Notes: a model not told the origin generated them from the letters alone. 64,000 bases of DNA from CAWBRT01 sp963832785 (GCA_963832785.1 CAWHVF010000005.1:1488001-1552000), one strand, 5' to 3'. Positions 7,843 through 16,008 are shown, numbered from the stretch's first letter. Numbers and translations are program-made.

Positions 7843-8427
7843 TCAGTTTGGGTTTTCGCGTGGAATTTGCCCGTTTCGGAGTAGGGCTTGACGGGGACGC
7901 GCACCAGGCTGGTTTAGTGGGAAATTGCGAATCTTCTTCTTCAGTCGGTGCATAAATCTGTATTCTTTGGGATTTTTTGACCGCAAGGCTGCAACTGGAA
8001 CGCTATTTTTCCTGACGATCTCACTGATTTCTCTAATCACGTCCTTGAAGGCTCGGCCATCTTTGTTGTACCTCGCGGTCCGCTCGGCGAGGGCCTTCAT
8101 TTCCGCATTAGGAAGAAACAGGAAAATTGCGTTTGCGGTCAAGAAAATGTCAAGTGCTAGGACTGCTGTTCGCTTGTTCCCGTTCGTAAAAATATGCCCG
8201 CCAGCAATCGAAAAAAACAGGCAGGCGGCCTTGTCATAGATGGTGGGGTAAAATTCTTCTCCGAAGCCTGCTTGGAATGGCTGTTCTGCCGCCGATTCGA
8301 GCAGGTTTAGGTCTAGACAGTCATAGGGATAAACAGGTTCAACGCCCGGCCAGAAGATCGCTATTCCCCTATCATGGAGAAACTCAATGTACGCTGATGC
8401 GAGCCTAAAGACGTTACCTGTCGGCAA
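7843..8427 (-). CDS. doc: Doc-type Fic-fold toxin
   Basis: This 194-residue protein has a Doc/Fic core: H78 begins HIFTNGNKRTAVLAL, matching the Doc motif HxFxNxNKRT rather than the AMP-transferring Fic motif HPFxEGNGR. The Asp/Glu-rich loop and the helix before it (DKAACLFFSIAGG) also fit. Doc enzymes phosphorylate elongation factor EF-Tu and stop translation. The start is a TTG that overlaps the end of the upstream small gene by 14 bases, the usual toxin-antitoxin coupling. The C-terminal tail of about 60 residues, basic and Pro/Arg-rich (MHRLKKKIRNFPLNQPGARPR), is longer than in P1 Doc (126 residues). GC is lower than in the neighbours, which is consistent with transfer. Confidence 0.82.
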   Translation of the reverse strand: MPTGNVFRLASAYIEFLHDRGIAIFWPGVEPVYPYDCLDLNLLESAAEQPFQAGFGEEFYPTIYDKAACLFFSIAGGHIFTNGNKRTAVLALDIFLTANAIFLFLPNAEMKALAERTARYNKDGRAFKDVIREISEIVRKNSVPVAALRSKNPKEYRFMHRLKKKIRNFPLNQPGARPRQALLRNGQIPRENPN

Positions 8428-8581
8428 GTTTCTTCAGCGCAACATAGTATTTGGCGGCAGACTGCACAAGTGCGTCATCGCCCGATTTGCCAGCCGTTGA
8501 AAGCCTTTTTTGGACACGAGGGGAGTAGCGGGCCGTCGCCTTGCGCAGCACTTCGAGCTTTTTCATCGCGCTCTGTGTCAT
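8414..8581 (-). CDS. Small basic putative antitoxin upstream of Doc
   Basis: This 55-residue, Lys/Arg/Ala-rich helical protein (MTQSAMKKLEVLRKATARYS start, AAKYYVALKKLADR end) directly precedes and overlaps the Doc-type toxin gene. The ATG at 8581 is chosen because GGAGAAGG lies just upstream; longer in-frame extensions lack such a site. Size, order and overlap are those of an antitoxin. I do not recognise a Phd, AbrB or ribbon-helix-helix motif in it, so the antitoxin call is by context only. A strong promoter-like sequence with a palindrome lies about 95 bases upstream. Confidence 0.65.
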   Translation of the reverse strand: MTQSAMKKLEVLRKATARYSPRVQKRLSTAGKSGDDALVQSAAKYYVALKKLADR

Positions 8582-8913
8582 GGGCCTTCTCCTCTCTCTT
8601 GAGCTAAATGCCCTCACAACATATAGATGCACACGACCACCCCACAGATGCAAGGGCTCATCCTGTCCGTTGGATTATATATAACGTATACCACAAGTGG
8701 TCAAGAGTGGCTCAAAAATCCAGAGTCTCACTACCTCAGTAACGGACCACTCGTTCAGTTTGCCAGCAGTGCAATTTCTTCAAGCGACCAAACGTGATCC
8801 GACAGCCTACTGCCATAGCCGGGGTCTCGTGAATCCGAGCGAAATTATAATGTACAGCGTGGATCGCCACCATTGCAGCATTTTCGAAGAAAATTGAGAA
8901 CCACGTAGCCGCC
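8582..8913. other. Intergenic region upstream of the toxin-antitoxin pair
   Basis: This stretch holds the toxin-antitoxin promoter (8676-8704) and otherwise no convincing gene. Open frames across 8697-8933 on both strands lack ribosome-binding sites and family resemblance. Confidence 0.5.
8676..8704 (-). promoter_or_regulatory. Promoter and palindrome for the toxin-antitoxin operon
   Basis: Read on the minus strand, TTGACC (8704-8699) and TATATA (8681-8676) are 17 bases apart, a near-consensus sigma-70 promoter. The palindrome CCAC-AA-GTGG (8691-8700) overlaps the -35 box and is a plausible operator for autoregulation. Confidence 0.6.
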
Positions 8914-10113
8914 TTACGCGCGCACGGCTCCATGCGACCGGCTGAGCGCGGCCACCAGGTCGCCGGCGAATTCCACGTCGCTGGCGGTGAGGAACGGCCC
9001 GAAGCTGAAGCGGGTAGTCCCGCCCACCTCCAGGGTTCCGAAGCTGCGGTGCGCCATGGGGGCGCAATGCAGGCCCGGACGCGTCAACACCCCGCCTTCT
9101 TTCTCCAGTAGGCGGGACAGCTCGTAGGGCTCAAATCCCTTCAGGCGGATGGAAAACACGCTGGTGCGGTGCTCCAGGCCGCGTGGCCCGTAATAGGTGA
9201 GACCCTCGACCTGGCTGATTTTGTCCAGGAAGACTTTGCTCAGCGTCCGGTCGTGCTCGGCCAGCTTCTCCACCGTCTGGCCGGCGATCCACTTGACTCC
9301 TTCCAGCAGGCCGGCAATGCCAATGGCATTGTGACTGCCGGCTTCGTACCTGTCGGGCAGGAACTCCGGTTGGCGGTCCTGCTCGCTCACCGAGCCGGTG
9401 CCGCCCTCCTCCAAGGTGGAGAGGAGCTTCTCCAGTCCCGGCCGGATGTACAGGAAGCCGGTGCCCAGCGGCCCCAGCAAGCCCTTGTGTCCGGGGGCGG
9501 CGAGCAGGTCAATGTTGTCGGCCTCCAGATCGATGGGAATGTGGCCCACCGCCTGCGCCGCGTCCACCAGGAAAGGAATGCCATGCTCACGGGCGATTGC
9601 GCCAATTTCCCTGATCGGCTGAACCGTGCCGCTGACATTGCTGGCCTGAGTGGCGACAATCAGCCGCGTCTCCGAGCGGATGGCCTGGCGAACGTCATCC
9701 GGATCGAGCAGTCCGCTCACCGGGTCAATGGGCAGGCGGGTTTGTGTCAGCCAGCCGTTCTCGGCCAGCTTATTGAAGGGACGCAGAACCGAGTTGTGAT
9801 CGATATCTGAGCAGATGGCATGCCCGGGATTAGCGCCGTTGATCAGGCCTTTGATCGCCAGGTTCAGGCCATGGGAGCAGTTAAGGGTGAAGATGAAATG
9901 CTCGGCCTTGCCTCCGCGAAACAGCAGGCATAACTGGCGGCGGCACTCGGCGATGAGCGCGCCGGTCTCGATCGCCTCGCGATAAACTCCGCGGCCGGCG
10001 CTGGCCCCCAACTCCAGGGTGTAGCGCGACATAGCCTCCAGTACCGCCTTGGGCTTGGGGAAGCTGGTGGCGGCATTATCCATGTAAAGACGACGGGACG
10101 GGTTTTCTCTCAT
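8914..10113 (-). CDS. Cysteine desulfurase-like class V aminotransferase (EF2568-type)
   Basis: This PLP enzyme of about 399 residues has the fold of NifS/SufS cysteine desulfurases. The start at 10113 is chosen because MRENPSRRLYMDNAATSFPKP is where the family begins; the upstream extension is not conserved-looking. Motifs are DNAATSFPKPKAVLEAM (near 11-27), DIDHNSVLRPFN, VDAAQAVGHIPIDL (PLP-binding Asp), the Schiff-base Lys in APGHKGLLGPLG, and the candidate catalytic Cys in LHCAPMAHRSFGTL. The family is known to abstract sulfur or act on selenocysteine, but this subfamily is poorly characterised. A paralogue lies at 43863-45092. No isc or suf genes adjoin either copy. Confidence 0.85.
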   Translation of the reverse strand: MRENPSRRLYMDNAATSFPKPKAVLEAMSRYTLELGASAGRGVYREAIETGALIAECRRQLCLLFRGGKAEHFIFTLNCSHGLNLAIKGLINGANPGHAICSDIDHNSVLRPFNKLAENGWLTQTRLPIDPVSGLLDPDDVRQAIRSETRLIVATQASNVSGTVQPIREIGAIAREHGIPFLVDAAQAVGHIPIDLEADNIDLLAAPGHKGLLGPLGTGFLYIRPGLEKLLSTLEEGGTGSVSEQDRQPEFLPDRYEAGSHNAIGIAGLLEGVKWIAGQTVEKLAEHDRTLSKVFLDKISQVEGLTYYGPRGLEHRTSVFSIRLKGFEPYELSRLLEKEGGVLTRPGLHCAPMAHRSFGTLEVGGTTRFSFGPFLTASDVEFAGDLVAALSRSHGAVRA

Positions 10114-10421
10114 GACTCTGATCGATCCTTCTGGAGGCTTAAGTTCAATGATAAACGATGCCGGCGAGGAGAGGTCAGGCAGGCTGGTGGCGGATAGTTC
10201 CTGGGAAAGCAAAGCAGATCCTTCGGCCGCGCAAAAGCAGCGCCACCTCAGGGTGACACCTCTTAAAGGTTTTTTCAGCCTCTATAGCCCCCTCGACAGT
10301 GCGAATGATCGTTCTGGATTTTTCGATGACTCAGGTGATATTGCTGCTACTCCGGGTTAAGTTCAAGTACACGCCATATAAGGTGTGGAGTTGGATTCCG
10401 GGAAGCTCGTAGAATAGCCAT
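10114..10421. other. Intergenic region with repeat
   Basis: This divergent gap holds a copy of the AGCAGATCCTTCG repeat (10210-10258) and a -10-like TAGAAT at 10410-10415, 6 bases before the ATG of the next gene. I see no gene in it. Confidence 0.5.
10210..10258. repeat. Copy of the AGCAGATCCTTCG...TGACA extragenic repeat
   Basis: The segment matches 35310-35359 with a few changes: AAGCAGATCCTTCG, then CCGCGCAA, then CAGCGC, then CCTCAGG and TGACA. The second copy is part of a larger inverted repeat, so this one looks like a half element. Confidence 0.6.
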
Positions 10422-12848
10422 ATGTTTCGCTTCAGCCACTTACGTTTTGCGCTTACTCTTTTTGCATTTACTTTGGCGTCCTTTGTTCGGGCGGATACGG
10501 CGGCCTTCGATTTATCCGGTCCGCGGTTGGAAATGAACGTGACCCGGGCAGGCAAGACGCTGCCCATTTCGCAGGTGCCCAACCTGCAACCGCAAGACCG
10601 GTTGTGGGTTCACCTTCTGGTGCCTCCCGGCCAGACGGTGCACTATCTGCTGGTGGTGGCATTCCTGCGCGGCTCGACCAATCCGCCGCCGGAAAACTGG
10701 TTCACCAAAGTGGAGACCTGGGACAAGCAGGTGCGCCGGGAGGGGGTCACGGTTACGGTTCCCCAGGATGCGCAGCAGGCCTTGCTGCTCCTGGCCCCGC
10801 AGACGGGAGGCGACTTCAGCACGCTGCGTTCGGCGCTGCGCGGCAAGCCAGGCGCTTTTGTCAGAGCGTCGCAGGACTTGAACCAGGCCAGCCTGGACCG
10901 CTCGCGGTTGGACCAGTATCTGAACGCTGTCCGGCAGCTCGCGAACGAGGACCCCAAGGTTCTGCACGACACCTCGGTTCTGCTGGCCCGCAGTTTGAAC
11001 ATCAAGCTCGATAAGCAATGCTTCGACAAACCTAGCGAGCAGCAAGCTCCCTGCCTGATGCGTAACACCGACCAGCTTGTGCTGGAAGACGGGCACAGCC
11101 AGTCGATGGTGGCGACCCTCACCTCGGGACCGGGTTCCGACCTGATCGGAACCCTGAGCACCGCCAAGCCGGCGGGCGGCGGGGCCTACAGTCCATACGT
11201 GGGAGCAGTGATGGATGTGGCGCGACTGATGGAAAACCTGCACACTGCCCAGTACCAGTACATTCCCGCGCTGTCGGTGGCTACGATGGACACGGTGGAT
11301 TTGAAGCTGAACAACCCGCCCTCGTTCCGCAAGCCGAAATCGGTAATGGTGGTGGGCCTGCCGGCGGTGGAGGCGGCGCAGTTTCCGCCCTTGCGCCCGG
11401 TGGACTTGAAGCAGACTTTCTGCCTGCAGAAGCCGGGGCTGGTGCTGCCGGCCGAGGGCGCTCCCCTGGTTTTCTCGACCCGCTTCGCCTACGATCTGAA
11501 GCTGCACCTCAAGGGCAAGCCCGGGCAGACCGTCGATCTACCCGCCAAAGCCGATGCCGGGCGTGGTGGGTTGGCGATTGATACCAGGCTGCTGCCGGGC
11601 GCCGACTTCGGCGCGGAGTTGATGGGAACAGTGCAGGGACAGTGGGGCTTCGAGATATTTGAAGGGCCCGGCTTTCACCTGCAAAACGCGCATCCGGGGA
11701 GCTGGGTAGTTCCGGCCGCCGACAAATCGGCGCTGATCGTGGGCCGCGAGGATGTGCTGCACCTCCAGAGCGACGACGCCGCTTGCGTCAGCGAGGTGAC
11801 CGTCAAAGATCAAAAAGGCAAGACCGTGAAGGTCAACTGGAAGCTGGCGAAACCGAACGAGCTGGAATTGAAGCTTCCGCTAAAAGATGCGGCCGCCGGC
11901 CCCATGGCAATCGCCATGAAAAAGTACGGCCTGACGAAACCAGACGAGCTGTCCCTGCTGGCGTATGCCGAGCCTGGACACCTGGACAGCCTGGTTATTC
12001 ATGCCGGCGACCGGCAGAGCGTGCTCAAGGGAACGCGCCTGGACGAGGTGGCCAGCCTGGACCTGAAGGGGATGCGTTTTGTGCCGGCGGGGCTCTCGCG
12101 TGCCGGCCAGAAAGACGAGCTGCGCCTGACCGCGCAGACGGACAGTAGCGATGCGCTGCGGCCGGAGGAAAAATTAAGTGCCAAGGTCGCGCTCAAGGAT
12201 GGCCGCGTCCTGGATGTGCAAACGACCGTGGAGGCGCCCCGGCCGAAGGTAAAACTGATAAGCAAGAGCGTGCAGGCCCCGGCCCACTCCGCCATTCGCC
12301 TGGCCAACGACGATGAGCTTCCGCAGAACGGGCGCCTGACCTTTTTCCTGCAAGCGGAGGTTCCACAGACATTCGCGCCTGGCTTGAAAATCGAAGTTGG
12401 CACCGAGGACGGTTCTGCCAAGGTGACGCTGAGCACCGCCGAAGGCAACCTGACCTTGCAGGACCCGCACACGTTGCTGGCCGTGCTCGATCCGCTCAAG
12501 AACCTGGGACCATCCGCCTTCGGCCCACTGCGTTTTCGTCCGGTTGCGGCGGAGGGAGCAGCCGGCGACTGGCAGCCGCTAGTCAAGCTGGTGCGCACCC
12601 CGGCCCTGCAAGAGGTGCGCTGCCCCGACAGCCCGGACAAGCAATGCACGCTGTTGGGGACGAACCTGTTCCTGATCGACTCGGTCGCCTCCGATGCGCA
12701 GTTTACGCGGGTCGTTCCCGTGCCTCTGGGCTTCGCCAATTCCCGGCTCAGCGTCCCACGTCCCAACGGCACGCTGCTGTATCTGAAGCTGCGCGACGAT
12801 CCGGCCGTAGTCAACACGGCGGTGCTGCCGGTGCTGCCGGAAGATTAG
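10422..12848 (+). CDS. Large secreted protein of unknown function
   Basis: This 808-residue protein has a clear signal peptide (MFRFSHLRFALTLFAFTLASFVRA) and then alternating beta-rich segments. A phrase such as LWVHLLVPPGQTVHYLLVVAFL suggests an Ig- or sandwich-like first domain. I do not recognise a family. It carries few cysteines, mainly CFDKPSEQQAPC near 205-216 and CPDSPDKQC near 735-743, each pair plausibly disulfide-bonded. There is no second membrane segment and no sorting signal, so it is probably periplasmic or outer-surface. The ATG lies 6 bases after a TAGAAT box with no Shine-Dalgarno sequence, so the message may be leaderless. A strong hairpin follows the stop. Confidence 0.8.
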   Translation: MFRFSHLRFALTLFAFTLASFVRADTAAFDLSGPRLEMNVTRAGKTLPISQVPNLQPQDRLWVHLLVPPGQTVHYLLVVAFLRGSTNPPPENWFTKVETWDKQVRREGVTVTVPQDAQQALLLLAPQTGGDFSTLRSALRGKPGAFVRASQDLNQASLDRSRLDQYLNAVRQLANEDPKVLHDTSVLLARSLNIKLDKQCFDKPSEQQAPCLMRNTDQLVLEDGHSQSMVATLTSGPGSDLIGTLSTAKPAGGGAYSPYVGAVMDVARLMENLHTAQYQYIPALSVATMDTVDLKLNNPPSFRKPKSVMVVGLPAVEAAQFPPLRPVDLKQTFCLQKPGLVLPAEGAPLVFSTRFAYDLKLHLKGKPGQTVDLPAKADAGRGGLAIDTRLLPGADFGAELMGTVQGQWGFEIFEGPGFHLQNAHPGSWVVPAADKSALIVGREDVLHLQSDDAACVSEVTVKDQKGKTVKVNWKLAKPNELELKLPLKDAAAGPMAIAMKKYGLTKPDELSLLAYAEPGHLDSLVIHAGDRQSVLKGTRLDEVASLDLKGMRFVPAGLSRAGQKDELRLTAQTDSSDALRPEEKLSAKVALKDGRVLDVQTTVEAPRPKVKLISKSVQAPAHSAIRLANDDELPQNGRLTFFLQAEVPQTFAPGLKIEVGTEDGSAKVTLSTAEGNLTLQDPHTLLAVLDPLKNLGPSAFGPLRFRPVAAEGAAGDWQPLVKLVRTPALQEVRCPDSPDKQCTLLGTNLFLIDSVASDAQFTRVVPVPLGFANSRLSVPRPNGTLLYLKLRDDPAVVNTAVLPVLPED

Positions 12849-12855
12849 CGGCTAG

Positions 12856-12876
12856 GGGGCTAGGCTACCTAGCCCC
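12856..12876 (+). terminator. Hairpin after the large secreted protein gene
   Basis: GGGGCTAGG (12856-12864) and CCTAGCCCC (12868-12876) form a perfect 9-bp stem with a 3-base loop, 8 bases after the stop at 12848. The following bases are TATTCCC rather than a T-run, so intrinsic termination is uncertain. Confidence 0.5.
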
Positions 12877-12907
12877 TATTCCCTAACACGCAAGCCGCTC
12901 TGTTCCA

Positions 12908-12913
12908 TATAAT
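12908..12913 (+). promoter_or_regulatory. Consensus -10 box upstream of argG
   Basis: A perfect TATAAT lies 87 bases before the argG ATG. The -35 region 17-18 bases upstream is poor, so this is only a partial promoter match. Confidence 0.4.
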
Positions 12914-12999
12914 CAAAGGCATTCAGGCGAATTTTGATTTTTCATCCGGCCAGCCCGGAACGCCAGCCGCTGGCAGCCGCGGCGGAGAAGGAAATTTTC

Positions 13000-14355
13000 A
13001 TGGGCAATATTCTGCACAGCCTTCCTGTGGGGCAAAAAGTCGGCATCGCATTCTCCGGAGGTCTGGACACCAGCGCGGCCATTTACTGGATGCGCCAGAA
13101 GGGAGCGATTCCCTACGCCTACACCGCTAACCTGGGCCAGCCTGACGAGTCCGATTACGAAGACATTCCGCGCCGGGCGCTGGAATACGGGGCGGAAAAG
13201 GGCCGGCTGATCGACTGCCGCGAGCCGCTGGCGCGCGAGGGACTGGCCGCGCTGCAGTGCGGGGCTTTCCACATCTCGACCGCCGGACTGCCTTACTTCA
13301 ACACCACGCCCATCGGCCGGGCGGTGACCGGCACCATGCTGGTCGGCGCCATGAAAGAAGACGACGTGCACATCTGGGGCGACGGCAGCACGTACAAGGG
13401 CAACGACATCGAGCGCTTCTACCGCTACGGGCTGATGGTCAACCCCAACCTGCGCGTCTACAAGCCCTGGCTGGATCAGCAGTTCATCGACGAGCTGGGC
13501 GGGCGCAAGGAGATGTCGGAGCTGCTGGAGCGCGCCGGTTTGCACTATCGCATGAGCAAGGAGAAGGCCTACTCGACCGACTCCAATCTCTGGGGCGCCA
13601 CCCACGAAGCCAAGCACCTGGAGTTCCTCAACAACGGCATTAGGATCGTGGAGCCCATCATGGGCGTCGCCTTCTGGCGTCCGGAGGTCGAGATCAAGCC
13701 GGAGGAGGTGCGCATCCGCTTCGAGGAAGGGCTGCCGGTGGCGCTGAACGGCAAGACCTTCGCCGGCGAGATCGACCTGGTGCTGGAGGCCAATTCCATC
13801 GGCGGGCGGCACGGCCTCGGCATGAGCGACCAGATTGAGAACCGCATCATCGAGGCCAAGAGCCGCGGCGTCTATGAAGCGCCCGGCATGGCGCTGCTGT
13901 TCATCGGCTACGAGCGCCTGATCACCGGCATTCACAACGAAGGGACCATCGAGCAATACCGCAGCATGGGCCGGCGCCTGGGCCGCCTGCTCTATGAAGG
14001 GCGCTGGTTCGACCCGCAGTCGATGATGCTGCGCGATACCCTGCAGCGCTGGGTGGCCAAGGCCATCAGCGGCGAGGTCACAGTCGAGTTGCGTCACGGC
14101 AACGACTATTCCATCCTCAACACCGAGAGCCCCAACCTCACCTACGCCCCCGAGCGCCTGACCATGGAAAAGAATATGGAGGGCGCATTCACTCCCATGG
14201 ATCGCATCGGCCAGTTGACGATGCGCAACCTGGACATCTCCGACAGCCGGGAGAAGCTGTTCGTCTACGCCCACGCCGGGCTGATCGGCCCGCAGGCGGA
14301 AGGCTTGCGCCTGCTGGACGGAGCCACGGAGAAAGAAGCGGAGAAGAAAAAGTAG
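13000..14355 (+). CDS. argG: Argininosuccinate synthase
   Basis: This 451-residue cytoplasmic enzyme joins citrulline and aspartate with ATP to make argininosuccinate in arginine biosynthesis. The ATG at 13000 is chosen because GGAGAAGG precedes it; the frame also opens at an upstream TTG with no site. The N-type ATP pyrophosphatase P-loop SGGLDTS is at residues 19-25, followed by AYTANLGQPDESDYEDIP and the substrate-binding STYKGNDIERFYRYG. Length and the GNDIERFYRYG-type sequence match the E. coli-type (longer) ArgG subgroup rather than the 400-residue type. No other arginine genes are adjacent, so it is a stand-alone locus. A REP-like palindrome follows. Confidence 0.96.
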   Translation: MGNILHSLPVGQKVGIAFSGGLDTSAAIYWMRQKGAIPYAYTANLGQPDESDYEDIPRRALEYGAEKGRLIDCREPLAREGLAALQCGAFHISTAGLPYFNTTPIGRAVTGTMLVGAMKEDDVHIWGDGSTYKGNDIERFYRYGLMVNPNLRVYKPWLDQQFIDELGGRKEMSELLERAGLHYRMSKEKAYSTDSNLWGATHEAKHLEFLNNGIRIVEPIMGVAFWRPEVEIKPEEVRIRFEEGLPVALNGKTFAGEIDLVLEANSIGGRHGLGMSDQIENRIIEAKSRGVYEAPGMALLFIGYERLITGIHNEGTIEQYRSMGRRLGRLLYEGRWFDPQSMMLRDTLQRWVAKAISGEVTVELRHGNDYSILNTESPNLTYAPERLTMEKNMEGAFTPMDRIGQLTMRNLDISDSREKLFVYAHAGLIGPQAEGLRLLDGATEKEAEKKK

Positions 14356-14385
14356 GGCGGGAAATAGTCCCGAGTAGTACTTGAA

Positions 14386-14430
14386 GGCGCCCCACCCTCG
14401 CGCCGCGTCGTTCGGCGCTAGAATAGGTTG
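14386..14430. repeat. REP-like palindrome, copy 1 of the RAYT island
   Basis: It begins GGCGCCCCACCCTCG, has the GCGCCG...CGGCGC inner stem and ends AGAATAGGTTG. The last arm is degenerate compared with AGGGTGGGTTG in the copy at 15256. It lies just after argG. Confidence 0.7.
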
Positions 14431-14456
14431 TCAGGCGGCACAGTGGGAGATGACCT

Positions 14457-15251
14457 TTGCTATTTCTCACAACTGAGCAGCACCAAGAGGTCGTGCAGCG
14501 TTTAGTTGATTTCGGAAAAGGTCATGTAGACAGAATTCCGTTTCACCCAGCCGGCGTGGAATACACATCAATCATGTCGTGTTTTCTCCTACATAACCTT
14601 TCGGCTGCGGAGACGCTTCTTCGGATTGGCGGATCGTTCGGCAACACGTGGTTTCCTGTGACCGTAGGTTATGCAATCACAAGAACGATGTTTGAAACGG
14701 ATGTGACAGCACATTATGTCTCCCAAGCGCCCGCAGACCGTGCCCATCAGTACATCGCCTTCGGGGCGGTTCTCAACAAACGTCGGATGGAAGCGTGTCT
14801 GGAGCATAGAAATAGTAAAGACCCGCAGTGGCGTGAAGCAATGACCCTCCTTTGGCAACACCAGTGGGAGTACCGGCGATCTGACATTTCAAAGAAGTTC
14901 GATTCTGTTGCCCATCAATTTACCCACAAGGGAAGAGTTTGGCGGAACTGGTCAGGAGTGTCGCTCCGCGAGATGGCTGCTGCGGTTGATCACATCGAGG
15001 CATATGACATCTTCTACACTGAACTCTCCTCATTTACCCACGCTGATGTCCATATGGCTGACCGATTCCTCCAGCATCGTCCCGATGGGCTGGTTTGGTC
15101 GCAACGAGCGGACGAGGGTGATGTTGGCAACGTATTCAGGCATGCGGCATCATTCCTGACGTGCTTCTTGGAATTATTCGGTCGGCAGTTTAGGACTTGG
15201 CCAGAAGCAGCCGTACAGAGCTGTTGGAAGATCAAAACAAACTTAGATTAG
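14457..15251 (+). CDS. Hypothetical protein, DUF5677-like
   Basis: This 264-residue protein has no signal peptide and is rich in His, Trp and Tyr. It shows a helical pattern with TRTMFETDVTAHYVSQAPADRAHQYI near 79-104 and TELSSFTHADVHMADR near 190-205. This resembles the DUF5677 group of helical proteins often seen in defence or mobile contexts, but the match is by eye and tentative. The start is a TTG with GGGAGA 7 bases upstream; an ATG 7 bases before it is out of frame and soon stops. The gene lies between two REP-like palindromes, next to a REP-associated transposase, and has visibly lower GC than argG, so it may be acquired. Confidence 0.65.
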   Translation: MLFLTTEQHQEVVQRLVDFGKGHVDRIPFHPAGVEYTSIMSCFLLHNLSAAETLLRIGGSFGNTWFPVTVGYAITRTMFETDVTAHYVSQAPADRAHQYIAFGAVLNKRRMEACLEHRNSKDPQWREAMTLLWQHQWEYRRSDISKKFDSVAHQFTHKGRVWRNWSGVSLREMAAAVDHIEAYDIFYTELSSFTHADVHMADRFLQHRPDGLVWSQRADEGDVGNVFRHAASFLTCFLELFGRQFRTWPEAAVQSCWKIKTNLD

Positions 15252-15255
15252 GCTT

Positions 15256-15301
15256 GGTGCCCCACCCTCGCGCCGCGCTGTTCGGCGCTAGGGTGGGTTG
15301 T
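15256..15301. repeat. REP-like palindrome, copy 2 of the RAYT island
   Basis: It reads GGTGCCCCACCCTCG, then the GCGCCGC/GCTGTTCGGCGC core, then AGGGTGGGTTG. The outer CCCACCCT pairs with AGGGTGGG. It directly abuts the 3' end of the transposase gene and is inverted relative to the copy at 15852. Confidence 0.8.
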
Positions 15302-15303
15302 TG

Positions 15304-15804
15304 TCAGGGTCCTATCGCGCGTAAGCGTGCTGTCCAGTCCGATTCAATCTCCACAGCGCCCAATTCCCTCAGCGCGTAATGCCGGAAGCTGCTCCAAGGC
15401 CAATCCTCTGGACGTTCGACGAGTCCACGCACCACCGGATTGCGGTGGATATAGCGCAGTTTTCCTACGAAGCTCTCGTAACTGCGGATGTTGTGATCGT
15501 AATATCGCTTTTGCCAGAAACGCTCGCTCTGCCAATGGATTCTCTTGGAAACCGAGACCTTTAGAGCCTGAATCGCCTGGGCCAGCGTTCTACGTGCAGG
15601 CTCACCCAGAAGAAGGTGAATGTGTTCCGGCATGATGACGTATCCATAGATACGCATACCGTAAGCTTGGCGTATGTACTCTAGACTCGATAGAAAAATC
15701 TCACACCGCGTCGATACCACAAACCGCGGTTGCCGCTGGTAACAACTGAATGTTAGGAAATGCGACTGCTCCGATTGGTGAAATCGTTTCAGGCGCGAAG
15801 GCAT
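15304..15804 (-). CDS. REP-associated tyrosine transposase (RAYT, Y1/IS200-like)
   Basis: This 166-residue single-stranded-DNA endonuclease belongs to the Y1 (HUH) transposase group. The HUH pair is in MPEHIHLLLGEP (near 65-76), and the RAYT-type YIHRNPVVRGLVERPEDWPWSSFRHY follows in the C-terminal half. The start at 15804 is chosen because MPSRLKRFHQ fits the family start; the upstream in-frame extension reads through the palindrome at 15852. RAYTs act on REP palindromes, as shown for the E. coli enzyme. Here palindromes flank it on both sides in opposite orientation, with a third just upstream, and matching copies occur at 2.7 and 53.2 kb. It is single-copy within the window. Confidence 0.9.
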   Translation of the reverse strand: MPSRLKRFHQSEQSHFLTFSCYQRQPRFVVSTRCEIFLSSLEYIRQAYGMRIYGYVIMPEHIHLLLGEPARRTLAQAIQALKVSVSKRIHWQSERFWQKRYYDHNIRSYESFVGKLRYIHRNPVVRGLVERPEDWPWSSFRHYALRELGAVEIESDWTARLRAIGP

Positions 15805-15851
15805 ACAAAAACCGTAGTCCTGTATCTGCTGCTTGTAAATGGGGATGTTTG

Positions 15852-15897
15852 AACCCACCCTAACGGCCAACTGAAGGCCGTGAGGGTGGGGCACCAA
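15852..15897. repeat. REP-like palindrome, copy 3, inverted, upstream of the RAYT
   Basis: Its reverse complement reads TGGTGCCCCACCCTCA, then GGCC...GGCC, then TTAGGGTGGGTT. That is the same element as 15256-15301 in the opposite orientation, so the two bracket the transposase. Confidence 0.8.
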
Positions 15898-15938
15898 ATA
15901 GAAAGAACGGCGGAACGTAGTGTTCAAGTAGTTCTCGA

Positions 15939-15987
15939 AGGTGCCCCACCCTCGCGCCGCGGCGTTCGGCGTTAGGGTGGGGGTGCC
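15939..15987. repeat. REP-like palindrome, copy 4 of the RAYT island
   Basis: It reads AGGTGCCCCACCCTCG, a GCGCCGCGGCG core, then TTAGGGTGG and GGGTGCC. With the copy at 15852 it forms a head-to-head pair about 40 bases apart, as in REPIN doublets. It also lies just after the stop of the convergent dehydratase gene. Confidence 0.8.
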
Positions 15988-16008
15988 ACCTTGTCGAACT
16001 AGTCGTAT

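Noticed and set aside
8697..8933. Short open frames on both strands next to the toxin-antitoxin promoter
   Set aside because: They overlap each other and the promoter and have no supporting signals.
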